A DNA stretch of 33,121 bases from Deltaproteobacteria bacterium (GTDB lineage Bacteria > Myxococcota_A > Polyangia > Polyangiales > JADJMO01): NCBI GenBank assembly GCA_022843175.1, contig JALHOE010000088.1, positions 1 through 33,121 of the forward strand, read 5' to 3'. Shown here in pieces: positions 28,404 through 33,121 of the stretch. The number at the start of each line of letters is the position of its first letter. Position 1 is the first letter of the stretch. The position numbers and the translations under genes are program-made. The notes beneath the pieces were generated by a model. That model saw only the letters and a program-made list of their open reading frames with translations, was not told where the DNA came from and did not search any database.

Positions 28404-29305
28404 ACCGCAAGATTCGCGACACCGCGCTCGTCGTCGCCACCGCGCTCGCCGCGCTGGTCGTGGTCGCGATGCTCGCCGTGATCCTCCTCGACGTCGTTCG
28501 CAGCGGCGCCTCGGCGATCTCGTGGACGTTCCTCACGCAGCCGCCGAGCGGCGGCATGCAGAGCGGCGGCGTCGGCCCGGCGATCTTCGGGACCGCCGCG
28601 CTCACCATCCTCATGACCGTCGCGGTGGTGCCCGTCGGGGTGGTCACCGCGATCTGGCTCACCGAGTACGCCGCGCCCGACTCGCGCCTCGCGCGCTATG
28701 TGCGGCTCGCGGTGTCCAACCTCGCCGGCGTTCCGTCGATCGTCTTCGGCTTGTTCGGCCTCGGGTTCTTCGTGCAGACGCTCGGCCGCGGGGTCGACAA
28801 GGTCGCGTTCGGGGGCGTGGTCACCTACGGCAAGCCGGGGCTGATCTGGGCGGCGCTCACCCTCGCGATCCTCACCATGCCGGTGGTGATCGTGGCCACC
28901 GAAGAGGCGCTCCGCGCCGTCCCGCGCGATCTCCGCGACGCGTCGCTCGCGCTCGGCGCGACCAAGTTTCAAACGACGTTCTACGTCGTGGTGCCGCAGG
29001 CGATGGGCGGCATCCTCACGAGCGCCATCCTCGCGGTGAGCCGCGGGGCCGGCGAGGTCGCGCCCATCTTGTTCACCGGCGCGGCGTACTTCCTCGCCGA
29101 GCTGCCGACGCACCTGAACGACCAGTTCATGAACCTCGGCTATCACGTATACGTCCTCGCCACGCAGTCGCCCGACGTCGACAAGACGCGCCCCCAGCTC
29201 TACGGGACTGTGCTCGTCCTGCTCCTGCTCACCTTTCTTCTCAATTTGCTCGCGGTCGTCATCCGCGTGCGGGCACGCAGAGCTTCCTCGATCGCGCGCG
29301 CGTAG
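28400..29305 (+). CDS. pstA: Phosphate ABC transporter permease PstA
   Basis: Second permease half, pairing with PstC. 301 residues and about six hydrophobic helices. Family blocks are AVSNLAGVPSIVFGLFGLG, LTMPVVIVATEEALRAVPRDLRDASLALGATKFQT and VPQAMGGILTSAILAVSRGAGEVAPILFTGAAYF. The frame is open further upstream, but ATG 28400 is where PstA homology begins and overlaps the pstC stop (ATGA). A kinase gene begins 15 bases after the stop, so the transcript may continue. Confidence 0.95.
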   Translation: MNRKIRDTALVVATALAALVVVAMLAVILLDVVRSGASAISWTFLTQPPSGGMQSGGVGPAIFGTAALTILMTVAVVPVGVVTAIWLTEYAAPDSRLARYVRLAVSNLAGVPSIVFGLFGLGFFVQTLGRGVDKVAFGGVVTYGKPGLIWAALTLAILTMPVVIVATEEALRAVPRDLRDASLALGATKFQTTFYVVVPQAMGGILTSAILAVSRGAGEVAPILFTGAAYFLAELPTHLNDQFMNLGYHVYVLATQSPDVDKTRPQLYGTVLVLLLLTFLLNLLAVVIRVRARRASSIARA

Positions 29306-29320
29306 CCATACTGATCGGCA

Positions 29321-30415
29321 GTGTCCGGCGGCCCCGTAGGCGACGATCTCTTCCGCTTGCTCGTTTCGAGCGTGCGCGACTACGCGATCTTCCACCTCGA
29401 CGTGAACGGACGCGTGGCCTCGTGGAACGCGGGCGCGGAGCGGATCAAGGGGTACCAGGCCTCCGAAATCATCGGGCAGTCGTTCGAGGTCTTCTATCCG
29501 CCCGAGGATCTGCACAAGTGCGCGCGGGCGCTCGAGGCCGCGCAGCGTGACGGCTCGGCGACGGACGAGGGGTATCGCGTCCGCAAGGACGGGTCGCGCT
29601 TCTGGGCCAACGTCGTGATCACCGCGCTGTTCGACGGCGGCAAGCACATCGGCTTCGCCAAGGTCACCCGCGACCTCACCGAGCGGCGCGCGGCCGAAGA
29701 GGAGCGGGTGCGACTCGCGCAATCGAACGAGGCGCTCCGCTTGCGCGACGAGTTCCTCTCCATCGCGTCGCACGAGCTCAAGACGCCGCTCACCGCGCTC
29801 AAGCTGCAGGTGCAGAGCCTGCTCCACGAGCGTGCTGCGCTGGAGCCGCGGGTCGCCACCAAGCTCGAGCGTATCGACCGCGCGACGCTGCGGATCACCC
29901 AGCTCGTCGACACACTCCTCGACGTGTCGCGCATCGCCACCGGGCGGCTGAAGCTGCGGGCCGCGCCGGAGGAGCTGCGCGCCGTGGTGACCGAGGTCGT
30001 CGAGCGCCACGACGCGCGCGCCCGCGCCGCGAACGTCGCGGTCTCGCTCCACGCGGACGAAGATGTCGTCGTTCACGGAGACCGGCTGCGGCTCGATCAG
30101 ATCGTGGCCAACCTGCTCGACAACGCGATCAAGTACGGCGGGCGAACACCGGTCGACATCACGGTGCGCGCCGAGGGCGACGTCGCGATGCTGCTCGTCG
30201 AGGACCGCGGCCCCGGCGTCCCAGTGGAGCAGCGTGGCCGCATCTTCGAGCGCTTCGAGCGCGCGGTGTCCGAAAACCACGGCGGTCTCGGTCTCGGTCT
30301 CTACGTCACTCGCGAGATCGTCGCAGCGCACGCCGGGAAGATCGCCGTCGAGGATCGACCCGGCGGAGGCGCCTCGTTCGTGGTGCGGCTCCCGCGGTGG
30401 GTGACACCGAAGTGA
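29321..30415 (+). CDS. Soluble PAS-domain sensor histidine kinase
   Basis: 364 residues with no membrane helix. One PAS domain (about 10-128: DYAIFHLDVNGRVASWNAGAERIKGY and a RKDGSRFW block) leads to HisKA (SIASHELKTP, phospho-acceptor His151) and HATPase_c (NLLDNAIKYGG, EDRGPGVP, FERFERAV, GGLGLGLYVTREIV). The start is GTG 29321, 15 bases after pstA. No response regulator is adjacent, so the partner is unknown; PhoB is possible given the setting. A gene after pstA that joins a second kinase to the Pst operon is unusual. Confidence 0.88.
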   Translation: MSGGPVGDDLFRLLVSSVRDYAIFHLDVNGRVASWNAGAERIKGYQASEIIGQSFEVFYPPEDLHKCARALEAAQRDGSATDEGYRVRKDGSRFWANVVITALFDGGKHIGFAKVTRDLTERRAAEEERVRLAQSNEALRLRDEFLSIASHELKTPLTALKLQVQSLLHERAALEPRVATKLERIDRATLRITQLVDTLLDVSRIATGRLKLRAAPEELRAVVTEVVERHDARARAANVAVSLHADEDVVVHGDRLRLDQIVANLLDNAIKYGGRTPVDITVRAEGDVAMLLVEDRGPGVPVEQRGRIFERFERAVSENHGGLGLGLYVTREIVAAHAGKIAVEDRPGGGASFVVRLPRWVTPK

Positions 30416-30476
30416 CGGTGGCGTGAACCGTCACCTCCGTCACCAGATCGTCGCGATCGCGTGCCCTCCGTGTCAC
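30402..30476. promoter_or_regulatory. Putative Pho-like half-site arrays before tonB
   Basis: On the plus strand GTCA occurs at 30430, 30439 and 30472, with weaker GTCG (30450) and GTGC (30461) in the same 11-base register after 30439. On the minus strand TGAC at 30402 and 30413 and TGAA at 30424 also step by 11. The reverse array partly overlaps the end of the kinase gene. TGACGG (30413-30418) and CCGTCA (30428-30433) form a dyad. The opening GTCACC-N3-GTCACC matches the porin pattern. Confidence 0.45.
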
Positions 30477-30498
30477 CACGCTGTGCGAAATACCGCGC

Positions 30499-31335
30499 GT
30501 GGCGTTCGAGGCCTTCACTCGTAAAGACAGCGGCGGTGGGCTGCACCAGCGGCGCGCGATCTCGTACGCCGCGGCTGCGTGCGTGCTGGTCGGTCTCGGC
30601 ATCGCGTCGGCCGCGCTGAAGTCGAAGGAGCTCCCGGCGCCCGCGCCCCCGAAGGAGCCCGATCCGGTCGAGGTGCAGCTCGAGGAGAAGATCGAGGAGG
30701 AGAAGCCGCCGGAGCCCTCACCCGAGCCGCCGCCCGTCGAGGTGCCCAAGCACGTCAAGGTGAGCGCGGCCCCGCCTCCTCCTCCGCCGCCCGATCCCGA
30801 TCCCAACCTCAAGGCGAAGCTCGACGAGAAGGATCCCTCGAAGGACGTCGGCGCGGCGGGCGCGCACGGCGGCTCCGGCGGGGGCAAGCCCGGTGGCACC
30901 GGCACCAAGACCGACGCGCCCGTGTGTGGTGGTGACGGTCAAGCGTGCTGCCCCGGCTCGCTCTGCAACGGCCCGCTCACGTGCGAGGCCAACACCTGCC
31001 GCAAGCCGGCCCCGCCGCCGATGCCGAAGGTCGAGATCAAGAAGCCGGCGCTCGTGTCGGAGGACGACCTTCCCGCCAAGGCGCTGAGCACTCCGCCGCC
31101 CGCGTATCCCGCCGCCGCGCGCGCCGCCGGCGTGACCGGCAAGGTCGTCGTGCGCCTCACCATCGACGAGCAGGGCAACGTCAAGGACGCGAAGATCGCC
31201 AAGGGCGATCCGAACTTCGACGACGCCGTGCTCGCCGCGGTGAAGAGCTGGAAATACGAGCCCGCCAAGCACCAGGACGGCAAGCCGTTCCTCTCGATCA
31301 AGACCGTAGCGATCCCCTTCAAGATCAAGCTGTAA
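30499..31335 (+). CDS. TonB-family protein with Cys-rich insert
   Basis: Transfers energy from the inner-membrane ExbB/ExbD motor to outer-membrane receptors. 278 residues from GTG 30499. One membrane helix (about 21-40) is followed by a Pro/Glu/Lys-rich periplasmic spacer (41-120), then a Gly-rich stretch. Residues 143-167 hold six cysteines (C143, C150, C151, C156, C162, C167) in a spacing like the disulfide-rich modules of secreted myxobacterial proteins; this is rare in TonB. The C-terminal TonB domain (about 185-278) has PPPAYPAAARAAGVTGKVVV, LTIDEQGNV and SWKYEPA. exbB follows 10 bases later. Confidence 0.9.
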   Translation: MAFEAFTRKDSGGGLHQRRAISYAAAACVLVGLGIASAALKSKELPAPAPPKEPDPVEVQLEEKIEEEKPPEPSPEPPPVEVPKHVKVSAAPPPPPPPDPDPNLKAKLDEKDPSKDVGAAGAHGGSGGGKPGGTGTKTDAPVCGGDGQACCPGSLCNGPLTCEANTCRKPAPPPMPKVEIKKPALVSEDDLPAKALSTPPPAYPAAARAAGVTGKVVVRLTIDEQGNVKDAKIAKGDPNFDDAVLAAVKSWKYEPAKHQDGKPFLSIKTVAIPFKIKL

Positions 31336-31345
31336 GGAAACGACG

Positions 31346-32050
31346 ATGGAATTCAATCTGAGGCACATCTGGGCTGAAATGGGCGGCCCCTCGCGGGTCG
31401 TCGCGCTCGCGCTGGTGATCATGGCGCTGATGTCGCTCGGCGTGCTGTTCGAGCGCATCGTCTTCCTCATGCGATCGACCGCCGAGACGCGCGTGTTCGC
31501 GCGCAAGGCGTCGGCGCTGATGAAGACGGCCGACCTGGTCGGGCTGACCAAGGCCGCCGTCGCGCACGAGAAGTCTCCCCTCGCCGGCCTGCTCCACAGC
31601 GGCGCGCTCAAGTACCTCGAGTACTGCGAGACCGAGGAGAGCGACAACCTCGGACCGATCGAGGCGGCCAAGCGCGAGATGACGCGCAAGGCCGAGGTGA
31701 TCTCCGCCGAGCTCCGCCGGGGCATGTCGATCCTCGCGTCGGTCGGCTCGCTCGCGCCGTTCGTCGGGCTGCTCGGCACCGTGCTCGGCATCCTCGGCGC
31801 GTTCGGCAAGATCGGCTCGTCGGGCAGCGCCGGCTTGTCGACGGTCGCGAGCGGCATCGCCGAGGCGCTCATCGAGACCGCGTTCGGCCTCTTCGTCGCG
31901 ATCCCGTCGGTGGCCTTCTTCAACTACCTGAGCGGCCGCGTCGACTCGCTCGAGCGCGACCTCACCAACGCCAACGGCGAGTTCCTCGACGAGCTCGAGC
32001 GCAACCACCAGCCGCTCGTCCCCGCCAAGCACAAGTCGAAGGCGGCCTGA
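31346..32050 (+). CDS. exbB: MotA/TolQ/ExbB-type proton channel
   Basis: 234 residues. Three membrane helices: about 17-42 (RVVALALVIMALMSLGVLFERIVFLM), 123-146 and 166-192. The conserved core LASVGSLAPFVGLLGTVLGILGAF and the later GIAEALIETAFGLFVAIPSVAFFNYL mark the family; the latter lines the proton path. ExbB pentamers surround ExbD and drive TonB. AAGGAA lies six bases before ATG. ExbB and TolQ are hard to tell apart; the tonB gene in front favours ExbB. It is 24 bases ahead of the first exbD. Confidence 0.93.
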   Translation: MEFNLRHIWAEMGGPSRVVALALVIMALMSLGVLFERIVFLMRSTAETRVFARKASALMKTADLVGLTKAAVAHEKSPLAGLLHSGALKYLEYCETEESDNLGPIEAAKREMTRKAEVISAELRRGMSILASVGSLAPFVGLLGTVLGILGAFGKIGSSGSAGLSTVASGIAEALIETAFGLFVAIPSVAFFNYLSGRVDSLERDLTNANGEFLDELERNHQPLVPAKHKSKAA

Positions 32051-32074
32051 GAGTCCGGGTTCGAGGAGGTCGTC

Positions 32075-32536
32075 ATGGGCGTGAGCGTTGAGACCGGGAA
32101 GAAGAAGCGGAAGGGGCCGACGCCCGACATCAACATCACGCCGCTCGTCGACATCGTGCTCGTGCTGCTCATCATCTTCATGGTGGTGACGCCGCAGCTC
32201 GAGGCCGGCGAGTCGGTCGATCCGCCGCACCTGCAGAACGTCGATCCGAGCAGCAAGACGAAGATCGACGTGCTCATGCTCACGTACACCAAGAGCGGTC
32301 GGTACTTCGTCGAGAAGGAGCAGCTGCCCGACGCCGCGGCGTTCGAGGCGCGCTTGAAGCAGGAGTTCGCGCGATCGCCGAACCGCCGGGTGATGCTCAA
32401 GGGAGATCACGCGACGCCCTACGGCAAGATGCGCGAGGTGTTCGGCGTGGTGCAGCGGGCCGGGTTCCGCGGCGTGGCGTTGGTCGTGGCGCAGAAGAAC
32501 GGCGACCCCAACGCCGCCGTCACCGGGGGTGAGTGA
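32075..32536 (+). CDS. exbD: ExbD/TolR-family protein, copy 1
   Basis: 153 residues. A short basic N-terminus (KKKRKGPTPDINITPL) leads into one membrane helix (about 24-40) with the essential proton-carrying aspartate, Asp26 in PLVDIVLVLLIIFM. The periplasmic domain follows, ending in GVVQRAGFRGVALVVAQ. GAGGAGG five bases before ATG 32075 is a strong binding site. The stop overlaps the second exbD by one base (TGATG). Confidence 0.94.
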   Translation: MGVSVETGKKKRKGPTPDINITPLVDIVLVLLIIFMVVTPQLEAGESVDPPHLQNVDPSSKTKIDVLMLTYTKSGRYFVEKEQLPDAAAFEARLKQEFARSPNRRVMLKGDHATPYGKMREVFGVVQRAGFRGVALVVAQKNGDPNAAVTGGE

Positions 32537-32964
32537 TGGCGATCGAGATTGGCGGACCGAAGAACGACAAGGTCAAGCCGGCGATGAACATCACGCCGCT
32601 GGTCGACATCGTGCTCGTGCTCCTCATCATCTTCATGACGGTGGCGCCCTCGCTGGTGAAGCAGTTCTACGTGCAGATCCCGAAGCACGAAGAGAAGAAG
32701 GCCGAAGCGGCCGACGACAAGAACAAGCCGGTCGTCCTCAAGGTGAAGAAGGACGGCACGCTCGAGATCACCGGCAACCCGATCGCGAAGACCGAGCTCC
32801 GCGAGAAGCTCAAGCGCGTGCTCGCCGCCAAGAACGGCGACCACACGGTGTTCTTCATCGCCGACGAGGAAGCGCCCTACGGCGCCGCGGTCGAGGCGAT
32901 GGACATCGCGCGCGCCGGCGGCGCCGCGCCGCTCACCGTGCTGACCGAAAAACCGAAGACCTGA
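32536..32964 (+). CDS. exbD: ExbD/TolR-family protein, copy 2
   Basis: 142 residues from ATG 32536; GTG 32533 would add one. The membrane helix carries the same PLVDIVLVLLIIFM block (Asp24). The periplasmic part differs from copy 1 but ends with the same kind of EAMDIARAGGA helix. Two ExbD proteins behind one ExbB is known from several Gram-negative TonB systems (for example Xanthomonas exbD1/exbD2). Here the copies share the membrane block but diverge outside it, as expected for two subunits of one motor. Confidence 0.94.
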   Translation: MAIEIGGPKNDKVKPAMNITPLVDIVLVLLIIFMTVAPSLVKQFYVQIPKHEEKKAEAADDKNKPVVLKVKKDGTLEITGNPIAKTELREKLKRVLAAKNGDHTVFFIADEEAPYGAAVEAMDIARAGGAAPLTVLTEKPKT

Positions 32965-32967
32965 AAC

Positions 32968-33003
32968 GTCACCTTCGCCACGTGGTCGTCACACGCGAGT
33001 CGC
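32968..33003 (+). promoter_or_regulatory. Putative Pho-like half-sites before the last gene
   Basis: GTCA (32968), GCCA (32977), GTCA (32988) and GTCG (32999) follow steps of 9, 11 and 11 bases, the same step order as in the porin promoter (GTCA, GCCA, GTCA, GTCA). The last base lies 22 bases before ATG 33025. No clear -10 is seen. Confidence 0.4.
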
Positions 33004-33024
33004 GTGGACGCCGAGGTTTGTCCC

Positions 33025-33121
33025 ATGCGTCGCTCGACGATCATCGCAGTGATTCTCTCCTCCGCGTCGGTCGCGCACGCGCAGGCCGGCGGCGGTAGCG
33101 GCGCGGGCGGCGCGGGCTGCG
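33025..33121 (+). CDS. Start of a secreted protein, 3' partial
   Basis: Only 32 residues are inside the window. A classic signal peptide (RRSTIIAVILSSASVAHAQA, with a likely cut after AHA) is followed by a Gly-rich segment with a Cys (GGGSGAGGAGC). The gene follows exbD copy 2 by 60 bases on the same strand. It could be an exported protein of the TonB system, such as an outer-membrane receptor or an accessory protein, but the visible part does not decide this. Confidence 0.7.
   Translation, partial: MRRSTIIAVILSSASVAHAQAGGGSGAGGAGC

Noticed and set aside
23601-30415. Two copies of one kinase by duplication (phoR and the PAS kinase)
   Set aside because: They share only the general HisKA/HATPase motifs; the first has membrane helices and HAMP, the second has neither, and the PAS sequences differ.

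Overview
The window is very GC-rich DNA with dense genes, short spacers, many GTG starts and many 1- or 4-base start/stop overlaps. Gene content (dnaN-recF-gyrB run, a Ser/Thr kinase with a membrane hairpin, Cys-rich insert of a type seen in myxobacterial secreted proteins) suggests a chromosomal segment of a Myxococcota (Polyangia-like, formerly deltaproteobacterial) bacterium. This is inference from style; no rRNA is present. I saw no tRNA, rRNA, CRISPR array, transposase or integrase.

Layout. 1-7038: the end of an unidentified membrane protein, def (peptide deformylase), a 347-base spacer with a consensus DnaA box and an AT tract, then dnaN, recF, gyrB and a small two-helix membrane protein, all on the + strand. 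7039-13379: a membrane-linked Ser/Thr protein kinase, fhs (formate-tetrahydrofolate ligase), an ATP-grasp-like protein of unknown role, a four-helix membrane protein and an agmatinase-type ureohydrolase. 13463-15559: a secreted MltD-like lytic transglycosylase with LysM repeats. 15556-17089: a minus-strand stress-type operon (Holin-X/YqjE-like, YqjK-like, KGG-repeat protein, DUF2188-like), divergent from a FAD oxidoreductase fused to a Rieske domain (17309-18868).

18929-33121 is a phosphate-acquisition locus. It holds phoB, a phosphate-selective porin (minus strand), uppP, a DUF47 PhoU-like protein, a PiT permease, phoR, then pstB-phoU-pstS-pstC-pstA in tightly overlapped order, a soluble PAS histidine kinase, and a TonB-ExbB-ExbD-ExbD energy-coupling set. 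The window ends in the start of another secreted protein. GTCA repeats spaced 11 bases (Pho-box-like) lie before phoB, the porin, pstB, tonB and the last partial gene. They suggest that one PhoB regulon covers outer-membrane entry (porin and possibly a TonB-dependent receptor), inner-membrane uptake (Pst and PiT) and sensing (PhoR/PhoU). The link of TonB-ExbBD to phosphate control is the most novel reading of the window.

Two families of dispersed palindromic repeats sit between genes (11813-11876 and 19647-19718; 7061-7112 and 17179-17245). They share a short core, GCGTNAGCGAGCG, and look like REP-type elements. The long minus-strand open frames opposite the real genes are composition artefacts and are left out.
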